From Gadus chalcogrammus (taxonomy: Eukaryota; Chordata; Actinopteri; Gadiformes; Gadidae), in assembly GCF_026213295.1 (NCBI RefSeq), contig NC_079419.1:28701139-28765138 (forward strand): a DNA stretch of 64,000 nt, written 5' to 3'. Of this stretch, positions 30,609 to 41,213 are shown piece after piece. Numbering within the stretch: the stretch's first letter is position 1; each line of letters starts with the position of its first letter. The notes beneath the pieces were generated by a model, which saw nothing but the letters and a program-made list of their open reading frames with translations, was not told the DNA's origin and ran no database searches. A program made the translations under genes and the position numbers.

Positions 30609-31362
30609 TTAAAGGATCATTTCACCGGTGGAGGCATGAATATGTATTGAAATTGGGTCCTATAGGCAGTCCAATAATAAAATAAAATTCTAATTTTGTG
30701 CCACCTTGACCGAGAAAAGGCAGAAAGTGACTTTTTGGCGCTTGTGGATTGAAGACAACAACTCCCACCATGCACCACGATGCACAGCTTCGCTGGCCAC
30801 TCCCGTTGATCTAGATCTCGGACACCTCGCTGTTCGAACTACCAAGCTGATACCGCAAGACTGCTTGAAAATCATTTCACACAACATTTTTAAAGAAGAT
30901 CCAGTACAGTTTTATCAACAGCCTCTGTTAGCTTAGCTTCAGACGCTTTGGATGTTAGTTTCTGCTGGTGAAGTCCCACCCACTGGCACTGCTCTAATAG
31001 GTCTGTAGCGCCAGTGGGTCGACTAGTGCTTGTAGTCTTACGAGAATCCTCCCCTCTTACACTTCCTATTTACTTCTACGCAAAAATCGTCATATTGCGT
31101 CATCTTAAACAGGAAGTGTTGGAGATCGATACGGATCTCTGCAGTCTCTCCAGAAAATAAGGGAATGATGCACGACCAATCAAAAATATGAGTCAAACAA
31201 TAATACCATAGAGAGCACTCGTTCATTTAATGTTGAATGAATTCAAGACAGGTACGATAAAGGATGAAGAGGAGACGCGGGTCAACTGTAGAGGATAAAA
31301 ACGTTATAACGTTATAAACCCATACCCCACCTTTAATAGAAATGGGTGATGTTTCCCTTTAA
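30609..31362. mobile_element. TTAA-flanked MITE (piggyBac- or Kolobok-like)
   Basis: TTAAAGGATCATTTCACC at the left and the inverted GGTGATGTTTCCCTTTAA at the right share TTAAAGG and an imperfect continuation. A TTAA at each end is the TSD of piggyBac and Kolobok elements. The non-coding interior includes the ORFs around 30700-30930, which I do not consider real. Confidence 0.5.
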
Positions 31363-31664
31363 AGGATTTAGCAAATGCCTCATGTGTCAAGTTTATTTTA
31401 TTGACCCTCTCTGACAAAGACATCACGTTTGTGTATAAAAATACAGATATAAGTTAAAGTTTGGTATAGATTTGTAAAAATGAACAATATAAACAATTTA
31501 AACACATTTTAACCATGTAACCTTTACAACTGAACTTAAAACTGATTGAACATCTTATTCCTCATCTTCTTGTATAATGTCCCCACGAAGATTACCTGCA
31601 GACTTTCAGAATCTTGTCAAATTTCGGGGCAAGGTTAATTGGCACTGTTTAAGAGACTATTCTG
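31363..31664. other. Unassigned 300 bp
   Basis: AT-rich, no ORF, repeat or RNA gene that I can support; flanking DNA between two elements. Confidence 0.5.
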
Positions 31665-32244
31665 TAGAGATAGACCGATATGTTTTTTTCAGGGCCGATA
31701 CCGATTATTAATAGTCAAGGGGGCCGATAACCGATATTCTGAGCCGATATTAATTTACAGAAAAAGGGAAAATATTCGCGTCAACATTTTTAATAATACA
31801 AACTCCAACACTTAACTTCATTTAAATGCCTTTAAGCATATGTTTAATAAACACAAAAGCTTATCAGATTTGCAACATAACACAATTTAAAGGTCCCATG
31901 ACATGCTATTTTATGTATTCTTTAATATAGGTATTAGTGAGCAACTAACACAGTATTCAAAGACGTTCCCGAAATTCAGCCGTGGGGCAGAGTTACAGCC
32001 ACTCCGAGCCAGTCGCACATTGAGCTTCCCCCAAATGCGCTGTTTTGGTGTCTGTAGCTATAATGCAAATGAGGAGGAGCGAGGCGGGTCAAGGAGGAGG
32101 GTGGGGGTGTGGCCCTGAGCAGCTTGCAGCCACGGTACCATGCGCTCAGTTTACAGTGGATGTATCGCAATGGCGAGGCACACACAGCCTTTAGCCGTGT
32201 TCTGTAAATATTCTAGAACACACGGGAGTCCTGGAGCTCTATAT

Positions 32245-32932
32245 TCGATATATCGACTACTGCAACGCCCTCCTCACCGGACTCCCCACCAAACTCATCA
32301 ACAGACTGCAGATCATTCAGAACTCAGCCGCCCGGATCATCACCCGCACCAAATCATCTGACCACATCACCCCTGTCCTCATTCAACTTCACTGGCTCCC
32401 AGTACACTACCGCATCCAATACAAAACCCTACTCCTCACCTACAAAGCTCTCCACAACCTAGCCCCCAGTTATCTCTGCGACCTCCTCCAAGATTACACT
32501 CCCTCCCGCTCCCTCCGCTCAACCTCTGCTTGACTACTATGTATCCCCACATCACGACTCACTTCAATGGGTGCCCGGTCATTCAGCTGTTCAGCACCCA
32601 GGCTCTGGAACTCCCTCCCCCCACACATAAAACAGTCAGACACCATTACAACCTTCAAGTCACAACTCAAAACTCACCTGTTCAAACTCGCACACAACGT
32701 CTAACTGATCACTGTTTTGATTGTTTTTTTTTGTTTTGTTTTGTCTTGTTTTTGTTTTATTTATTTATTATTGCTTATGTTTATTTATTTATTTATTTTT
32801 TTATTTTTTTTTCCACAATGTCTTGTTTTTTAAAAAATTGTATGATGACTATATGCTCTGTAAGGTGACCTTGGGTGTTTTGAAAGGCGCCTCTAAATTA
32901 AATGTATTATTATTATTATTATTATTATTATA
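32245..32932 (+). pseudogene. L2 LINE fragment, 3' end of reverse-transcriptase ORF and tail
   Basis: The frame at 32246-32533 encodes the C-terminus of L2 ORF2, with the hallmark words DYCNALLTGLP, ITPVLIQLHWLPV and LTYKALHNLAPSYL. An early TGA at 32531 follows SLRSTSA, where related proteins continue. The 3' region ends with CTTGGGTGTTTTGAAAGGCG and (TTA)n, the usual L2-like tail. The fragment is 5'-truncated, as expected for incomplete target-primed reverse transcription, and sits inside the composite repeat between GAGCTCTATAT and AAAATATTATC. Confidence 0.9.
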
Positions 32933-33955
32933 TCAAAATATTATCATATAGCCTACATAGATATATCATATAATATATGTTATCACGGCCAAAAGCTGTG
33001 TGAGCCGATATTATGAATCTCAAACGACCTCGTTGGGTTCTCCGACGTTCCTGGTTCTTCAACGTCCTCATCAAAGTGAAGTAGACTGAACCGCGACAAG
33101 GAGGAGAAAGGGATCGTTGCCGGTCTTAGGAACCTCTGCCTCCGGCGGTGGTCCCTCAGCGGGGCACAAGCGGGAGACATTCGCCGCCAACAATCCCTTC
33201 CTCCTCCATGTCGTGGTTCATGTGTTTGAGGGAGGCAAGCCAAAGTTCCTTCCCCCCAATTCATTCTCAACCTTGGCTGAGATAACCCCCAATACGAGTC
33301 TCGTTGTAGAAATACCAGAGACGAGAGTCCGACGAAGAAGTGTACAACACTTGCGTTACAGTCCTGGAGCTCTATATCTAAATAATATCATATAATACAT
33401 AGAAATCTGTATAATTTAATACACATTATCACGGCCAAAAGCTGTGTGCGCCTCAAGACGATATTATTAATCAAAAAATACTTTGTCGGGTTCTGCGACG
33501 TCTCTGGTTCTTCCACTTTCACATCAACCTGAAGTCGACTGAACCGCGCGCTGCCTGCTGCCGGCTGCCCGCTGCCGGGCGATGGTGCCTCGCGGCAACC
33601 GGCGGCAAGTCGCAGTTCATGTACTTCAGCGAGTCAAAGCCAAAGTTCCTTTCCCCAATTCCTTCTCAACCAAGGCTGAGATAACCCCCAATACGAGTCT
33701 CGTTGTAGAAATACCAGAGACGAGAGTCCGACGTGTTATGCGCCATATAACACCAAAAGCAGAACGGTTATCCAAATAATAAGGAAGTGTACAACTCTTG
33801 CGTTACAGTCCTGGAGCTCTATATCTAAATAATATCATATAATACATAGAAATCTATATCATTTACTACATATTATCACGGCCAAAAGCTGTGTGCGCCT
33901 CCAGACGATATTATGAATCACAAACGACTTTGTCGGGTTCTGCGACGTCTCTGGT

Positions 33956-34529
33956 CAACATGGTCTCACAGGAATCTGTGAAATGACTACGGTCGGACGC
34001 TTAACTCGAAATCCGTGGCCACATCACGGAAACACGCCGATATCCGTGTGTGAGCCACGGAATAACAGTGTAATTTACTTGCATTGGAGCAAATTCCGTG
34101 GCCACATCATGGACAATTGAAGTGATTCCGTCAGACCACCACAGATTTTGAGTTAAGCCCCCGCTGTGGTCAAATGTGGCACACACACAGATTGAAACGG
34201 GAGCACACACACAGATTGAAACGGGAATCTTTGTGTGCGCCACAGAATATCATTGTCATTTACTTGCATTGGAGCAACTTCCGTGGACACAAGAAGGACA
34301 ATTTAGGTGTTTCAGTGAGACCACCCCGGGTTTTGAGTTAAGCCCCCGTGGTCGACTCGCTCGTTGAAACGGGGATCCGTGTGGGAGCCACGGAACATCA
34401 GCGTCATTAACTTGCATTGGAGCGAAATCCGTGGCCACATCACGGAAATCGGCGTGTTTCCGTGATGTGTCCACGGATTTCGAGTTATTCGTCCGTAGTC
34501 ATTTCACGGATTCCTGTGAGACCAGGTTG
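33956..34529. mobile_element. 574-bp inverted-repeat element, TSD CTCTGGT
   Basis: The left end CAACATGGTCTCACAGGAAT and the inverted right end CAACCTGGTCTCACAGGAAT match over more than 60 bp with few differences. The 7-bp CTCTGGT is duplicated (33949-33955, 34530-34536). The interior has three diverged tandem units of about 125 bp (each containing TTACTTGCATTGGAGC). The element has the same TSD length and the same end motif (CAAC..GTCTCAC) as the large palindrome at 20518-27682. Confidence 0.85.
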
Positions 34530-35291
34530 CTCTGGTTCTTCCACTTTCACATCAACCTGAAGTCGACTGAACCGCGCGCTGCCTGCTGCCGGCTGCCCGC
34601 TGCCGGGCAATGGTGCCTCGCGGCAACCGGCGGCATGTCGCAGTTCATGTACTTCAGCGAGTCAAAGCCAAAGTTCCTTTCCCCCAATTCCTTCTCAACC
34701 ATGGCTCAGATAACCCCCACAACAGTCTCGTTGTGGAAATACAAGACACGTCAAAGAACCGGCAAGAAACACTTGCGTTACAGTGTGTGTATTCACACAC
34801 ACACAGTGGCGAAACTACCGGGGTGGCAAGGGGTGGCAGCTGCCACCCCCCAAAAAATGCTTGCCACCCCACTTGCCACCCAGGTTGTTAGAAGTGTCTC
34901 CAATATACATTTATTGAATGGTATTATATTTTTTGCTACTGAAGCTGTTGATCTCATTGGTAACTTGTTTAAGTTTAAGAACTAAAATCTTTATGTCCCC
35001 CCTCCCCTGTAAAATGGTTGAGTCCATGAATCCTATTTGCTCTCTTCTCACCGTGCGCATCTGCCGCTTCATTCAAATGAAGACAGAAACGGTTTGAAAG
35101 CCAAAGAACTGGAGACAAGCCAACTGTACGCTTGCAGTGATGAAAAAAGGTACAGTACAGCTGAAACTTGAATCAAGAAAATGTGATGGGTGGTCATATG
35201 TGATAGACAGTTCCGTCAGACGCGTCGTTAGACCTGGGCATTCGGGGCTATAGCCCCGGATCTTTTGGGATCAGCCCCGGATCTCTGCCGT

Positions 35292-35329
<38 letters not shown>

Positions 35330-35441
35330 TATAGCTGCTTTCATACACGTAAGTACTGGCTGCTCTTCTGAATATATGCTGCATCGTTGCAGCAACATTG
35401 AAGACGATCGCGTTGACTTCTGCGGTCTGTTCTGCCTCTGT

Positions 35442-36190
35442 CACGTTAAAATTGTACCGGGGGCGAAAATTGTACCGGCCTACGTCATCGTTTGTTTACA
35501 TCCTGACAACCTGCCCGGCAACAGACGACGCGATGCAGAAAACATGTTTCCAAACAACGAAATAACATAATACAGATAGCGGATCGCTATCTGTATTATG
35601 ATAGATAGCGATAACACTTGTTTTTACTTTATATTTGTATTGTATTTAATTGTTTAATCGAAACAATAAAAAAATTGCCCGCGAAACGGCCGATCGCGTC
35701 AAATGACAAATGTTTTGCCCGCGAAACGGCCGATCGCGTCAAATGACGTAGGAGGGTTCTTGAAACATAATACAGATAACGGATCGCTAGAAAACACTTG
35801 TTTTTACTTTATATTTGTATTGTATTGAATTGTTTAATCGAATTTAGCTAGTAAACTGAGTGTTTTAAGCAGGTTTCATAGTCTAGAATGTTCAAGAACC
35901 TTCCTACGTGATTTGACGCGTCATTTGACGCGATCGCCCGTTTCGCGGGCAATTTTCTTTATTGTTTCGATTAAACAATTAAATACAATACAAATATAAA
36001 GTAAAAACAAGTGTTATCGCTATCTATCATAATTCAGATAGCGATCCGCTATCTGTATTATGTTATTTCGTCGTTTGGAAACATGTTTTCTGCATCGCGT
36101 CGTCTGTTGCAGGGCAGGTTGTCAGGTTGTCAGGATGTAAACAAACGATGACGTACAATATTCGCCCCCGGTACAATTTTAACGTGACAC
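35442..36190. repeat. Inverted-repeat (fold-back) element, 750 bp
   Basis: CACGTTAAAATTGTACCGGG at the left faces its complement at about 36170-36190. The arms continue through TTTGTTTACATCCTGACAAC and AACATGTTTCCAAACAACGA toward a centre near 35830. Blocks such as GCCCGCGAAACGGCCGATCG are also repeated in direct orientation. TSD not readable. Confidence 0.7.
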
Positions 36191-36517
36191 CTCCATGCTG
36201 TCTGCGTCAAACCAAAACAAACCTGAGTGACAGCGGCCGCACTTATCCCGCATCCTGCTAATGTACGTAATATCCCTCCCCTTGCAATGCCGGCGCTGGC
36301 ACTGGCCGCGGGAGCAAGATGTTATTCAAACAAAAATGCATCAATCATTGTTTTATTCTTTCATTACACAATTTCTTTCATTCTTATAAATAAAAAAATA
36401 ATATAAATACATATATAAATCTAGCCAACTTGTCAATCAAAATTAGTCTTGTCTTGTCTCTTTAGTGGTTTTTCATTCTAAAACACTACAATCTTTTGAG
36501 AAGCAAATGGTTGCAGC

Positions 36518-38222
36518 CAGGCCCGCCGACAGGGGGGGACAAACGGGTACGTTGTCCCGGGCCCTGGACTGGCCCTGGAATGGGGGGGGCCCATAACTGG
36601 ACCCCCATGAAGTTGGGATTAATTATTGTATGTATACTTCAAAATGTGTTGATTTAGAGAAGAAAAGTGCTTTATTTGCATTCAATTAATGACTCCTAGA
36701 TTGTTTGCCTTCATTGCCCTTGAAAAACGGCCAATAACCCCCTATCACCCCTAAGCCAAAATGGTTTGGTCTTTGGAGAAGAAAAAAGACGACATCATTC
36801 CATTAGTGGTCAGTGCGCGAGTTGATTCAACATGCACAAGTCAGGAGCCCTGAAAAAAAAAGAAAGGTGAAAAAGAGAGGAAGAAGCCGAAAGCCTGAGG
36901 GGATCTCTTTATAAATATTAATAAATATTTCAGAAAAGAGTCAGGTGATGCTGCAGCCGGTACCAGTAAAGGCAGCTGTGCAGCACAGCCAGGTAAGACA
37001 CGGCCAACTTTTTCCAGCCCCGTCGTCAAGTAACACAGGCACAGGCGGCGTGTCAAACATATTAGCGCAGCACAACATGAGCAAGTCACACGGAGATCAA
37101 TATCAGACAGACAGGGGGCATTGAATAATTTGATAACCACAACAGCTTTATTACACTGTGTTTCATACGCCTATATCTAATTGAATCTTAGAATATGCAC
37201 ATTACCCCGCAAATAGGCCCATGTCCAAATCAAATGTGTCAGGCAGGCACACGCTGCGCACTCCAATCAGGCTGAATTGATTTGAGAATCATTCCCAGTC
37301 AGCTGAATTACAGCCAGTGTAACGCGGCTCATGGTTTAAAATAAGCCAGTGGCATGGCAACATGTGAAATTGCCATTTAGATAGAGTTGGATGTAACGAA
37401 TGTTTTGGGGTAGCCTGTAACTTAGTTTCTGATTGCCGTTAACTTGAAACTCGCCAGATGAATGGGCTCCGCCTTGTTCCCCAAACATTCTCTGGAAGTT
37501 CAGCGGACATAAACGCGGGTCTGGCGATAAATAAAAGTACCCTTGACATGATTCCCCTTGGTCAAGTGAAAAATGGTCGATGAAATGTGCAGTTAATGAG
37601 CTCTAAGTGAATACAATAGCGTGAGTTTTATTGTGGTATGATTCTGAAAGCCATAACTTCACTTTCACTTTGGTTTATCCGTAATAAATGGGCTTGTCAT
37701 CCCGACGTCATGTGTTTGGGAGCTGCACAAGGGAATTCTGTGGTTGTGTTTCGGCGTTTGACAATTTTGGGAACAAAAAAAACACCTTAGATTTTTAAAC
37801 TTTTGTAGTCTTTGGGATAGAGTTAGCCAAGTTGATCAGTCTATTATTTTCTGTGTTAAATCGTCAAATTAAGGGGTTTTCAATTTGTTATTTTTTAAAT
37901 GGTTCATTTTGACCCCTGTTAATTTAGATATAGCCCTTTTTATCGAAATATGTTCACCTTTATAGGAGAGGCTAGAGAGGATGAGAGAGAAGAACAGGCT
38001 ACCAAACAGGATGAGAGAGAGGAAGAACAGGCTACCAAAGAGGATGAGAGAGAGGAAGAACAGGCTACCAGTGAGATAGAGGAAGAACAGGCTACCAGTG
38101 AGAGAGAAGGGGAGGAGAGTGAAGGGTGAGAGAGAGAAAGACACAGTGATTCAGGGGGGGGGGGGGGGGGGCCCATTGAGAGAATTTTGTCCCGGGCCCA
38201 GCCAAACCTGTCAGCGGCCCTG
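36518..38222 (+). mobile_element. hAT-type element with transposase N-terminal remnant, TSD GTTGCAGC
   Basis: The ends CAGGCCCGCCGACAGG and inverted CAGGGCCGCTGACAGG, both followed by a GTCCCGGGCCC block, are flanked by GTTGCAGC (36510-36517, 38223-38230). Around 36834-36950 the plus strand reads MHKSGAL then RKREEEAESLRGSLYK-like words between stops. That resembles the N-terminus of fish hAT proteins of the ZMYM1-like type, now broken. A minisatellite of about 30 bp (GAGGAAGAACAGGCTACCA) occupies 37965-38130. Confidence 0.8.
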
Positions 38223-39427
38223 GTTGCAGCCTCTATAGGCTTACTGTGGCGCTGATGTGAGTACTGTATGCATGCAATACTACTACTCATAGTAATAATC
38301 GGAGAGGGTTGAGAAACAGTGGGTTGACAATCCCTTCTGGTACCTCATTTTGAAAATCCCCAAAAAAGAAACTTCACATAGGACTGTCTTTCAAATTTTA
38401 ATACATTGCTTTGGAGGTTTTCAATCTAACATCCCACTGGTTTGATTTTACCTAAGAAAAAAATGTTTATTTTTTAAAGCATCCACAGCAGCCATAATAA
38501 TGAGATTATGAGACAATGAGAATGAAGCGGCAACAGTGTGACTGTGCAGAGTGAGAGAGATGTCTTCAATGGATGACCAGGGATTGGTGGTGGCGTTACC
38601 CAGGAAGGGCGGCTGTAATTAACTGCAAGCAACAGAACATGAATAGTGAAGTGGAGGAAGGAGTCGAAATGAGACTTCATTAACAGATTCATGTACAGCT
38701 CAGATTTATATGGAGATAAGGTTCTTAAACAACTTGCATACAGCATAAGCAAGTAACAGAAAGTCTGGGAAGATTATTTTTTCATTATTTAAATCTACAA
38801 CCTGGTTACACGTCGCGCGATAGCGCATGTCATTTCATGCAAGCGAGTGTTTACTTCCTGGTTACAGGTCGCGCGATAGCACATATCATCTCATGCGATC
38901 TTAAAGAGAACTTGACGTGAACAGTTTAGGAATGCATATTCCGGGAAAACATTAGAACTCTGAAATGCTGACTAAATATAAAGCATGTTTTTATCTGTAA
39001 CATTAAACCTACACGGACAATAAGTAATAACTTAAAAATGAAACATAAAAGCAGACCACTACTTACTTGCCGTTGCCTGGCTGGGGGAGAAAGGTCCGTC
39101 GGAGCAGCGATGGCTTCTTGACATCGGGTAGGTGCACGCAGGCTATATAGGCTATTCTAATGTCTTATTTTTGCCCTGGCGCTCGGCATAGGCGACCTAT
39201 GTGTTTGGGGCGCCCTTAATTAATTAATCGATACATTAATTAATTAATTATTTAATTAATTAATTAAGATACCGTAGCACGCAGGAGTCAGGATGGTGCT
39301 CCCCCCCGGGCTAAAGCCCCGGATGTTTTCAGTTGCTAACGACGCGCCTGAGTTCCGTTGTAATTTCAATCGTTTATTTAATTGCTAGCTTGCAAAAGTC
39401 GATAGGACTAGTAGCTAGCTCGCTATA

Positions 39428-39770
39428 CAGCTGCATTAAATGCATTAAAATGTGAGAGGACGACTCGGTTATATGCTATAGACCCTATTGTGTATGTGGT
39501 ATAAAGGCTGGGACGAATTTCGAATTATAAATATGTTAAAATTAATGTTGAAATTACGGAGAGTCGCGATTCCCATTGAAACGGATGGCGCCGCGGTTAG
39601 CATTCACAACGAGTGCTGGTAAATCTTGAAAAATGCATTAAAATGTGAGAGGACGACTCGGTTATATGCTATAGACCCTATTGTGTATGTGGTATAAAGG
39701 CTGGGACGAATTTCGAATTATAAATATGTTAAAATTAATGTTGAAATTACGGAGTGTCGCGATTCCCTGT
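39428..39770. repeat. Tandem repeat, two units of about 200 bp, family also at 48990-49250
   Basis: GGTTATATGCTATAGACCCT..GGGACGAATTTCGAATTATA recurs at 39468 and 39660. Relatives occur at 48988, 49180 and (truncated) 50837, so it is probably the internal repeat of a dispersed element. No ORF. Confidence 0.7.
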
Positions 39771-40249
39771 TAAGCTATTCCTAAATCAGATGTTAGATAC
39801 CACTAACCGTTTTCTCACCAAAAGCCTTTTTCTGGCTGTTGTAAAGGTATTCAGTCATGTAGCCTACAGTAAACTCAGTAACAGTAAAAAGTGTGCATTC
39901 TTTGGTCCACCCTATCTTTTGGTAGCTAGTTAGTTTAGCTTTGGTAAACATGATTTTGTATGTAATAACCTAATACATAATACATATGTACATGTGTATG
40001 TAATAACCTAATACATTAGAAATTCAATTGGCCATTTAGAAAAGTATTTGTCATTATGAAGGGAAATATGTCATGAACATTTTGTGCTGTGGGTTCTGAA
40101 TGCAGTTATCTTTTCTTTTTAGAGACTTGGACTTGGACTTGGACTTGAAAAAAATAAAATAAAAATGTAAGTGTTAACAGACATCTAATGGGCTCCATTA
40201 CACCATAGCCTATTTAACTCACCATCCAAATGCCAGTAAGCACTAAATC

Positions 40250-41116
40250 TAGGGCTGTCACGGTTGAGGAATTTTCACCGCGGTGAAAACAGGGGGCGCA
40301 ATATCGCGGTATGCGATATTATTGCACAATTTTTTAAAATGCTGTTTAAGCGAGATAATGCACATTTAAATTCAAAACACACCCGTAACCGGAGCTTCGT
40401 TGGAAGCGCGATGTATGCGCAGGCGCCGTTTGGGCATAACAATATGGCGGCTGCCGTTCAATGTAGTTTTCATCACCACCACCGGATTATGTTTCATTTA
40501 TTTCATTACAGCACGTCCCCTAAACGTTACAACATAATCGACACGAATGAGAACAGCATCAAGCAGTGGAAACGTGGGTTTATTTACTATGAAGTTTGTA
40601 TTTTTAATTGTTTAAATGAAATCAGCGGTGACGAGCTAGTTGTTTTGGTAGCGGCTAAATTAGCATGTCGCGATACTTTGTACAGGGGATCACGTCTGCG
40701 CCGAGTAGATGCGCAGAGGGTTGAAACAGCGCTTGTCCGGTCTGCTCACAAGAAGGTTTCTTTGGCCAGTTACTGTGATTAAACACGAGTTGTTTAATGT
40801 TCACAATGTATCGTTTTTTCATGGGGAAAATTAGATGCGTCCCCGGGACGCATGGATAGTGAGTTTAGTGCGCCCTTTCAGATTTGAATGCGTCAGCGAC
40901 GCAAGACACGTACCTAGCAACATCACTAACTAAATGAATGAACGTTAATGAATGGGTATCATGGCATTGCACGTTTCATTCTAGAATTCCACGGTCAGTT
41001 TCATGAACGCGCAACCCGCACCAGGTCATATGCGGTGATCGCGATGGCCCATTATCTACCGCGGTGTGCTCTAAATATCGCGATATTTCATTTTTGCGAT
41101 TATTGCGACAGCCCTA
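40250..41116. mobile_element. hAT MITE, 867 bp, TSD ACTAAATC
   Basis: TAGGGCTGTCACGGTT (left) and inverted TAGGGCTGTCGCAATAATCG (right) are flanked by ACTAAATC at 40242-40249 and 41117-41124. GCGGT/ATCGCGATAT blocks near both ends are common in this abundant vertebrate MITE type. The 172-codon ORF inside has no family resemblance and is probably chance. Confidence 0.9.
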
Positions 41117-41213
41117 ACTAAATCAGTTGTAAATTATACTGATGGCACTGTTCCGATATCAGATCCTCTTTACAACTAAACCACTAGTAATATTGCAGTT
41201 TCACGGCCCAAAA

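Larger units (their letters stand above)
35217..39350. mobile_element. hAT-type non-autonomous element, 4.1 kb, TSD AGTTCCGT
   Basis: The ends CAGACGCGTCGTTAG and inverted CAGGCGCGTCGTTAG are flanked by AGTTCCGT on both sides (35209-35216 and 39351-39358). GGCTATAGCCCCGGAT near the left is matched by GGCTTTAGCCCGGG at the right. The remaining sequence 38231-39350 holds only a duplicated piece with GGTTACA(C/G)GTCGCGCGATAGC (38814 and 38862) and a TTAA-rich tract near 39216-39270. Two further elements are nested inside. Confidence 0.85.

Noticed and set aside
40264..40782. 172-codon ORF
   Set aside because: It lies wholly inside a hAT MITE with exact 8-bp TSD and resembles no protein I know.
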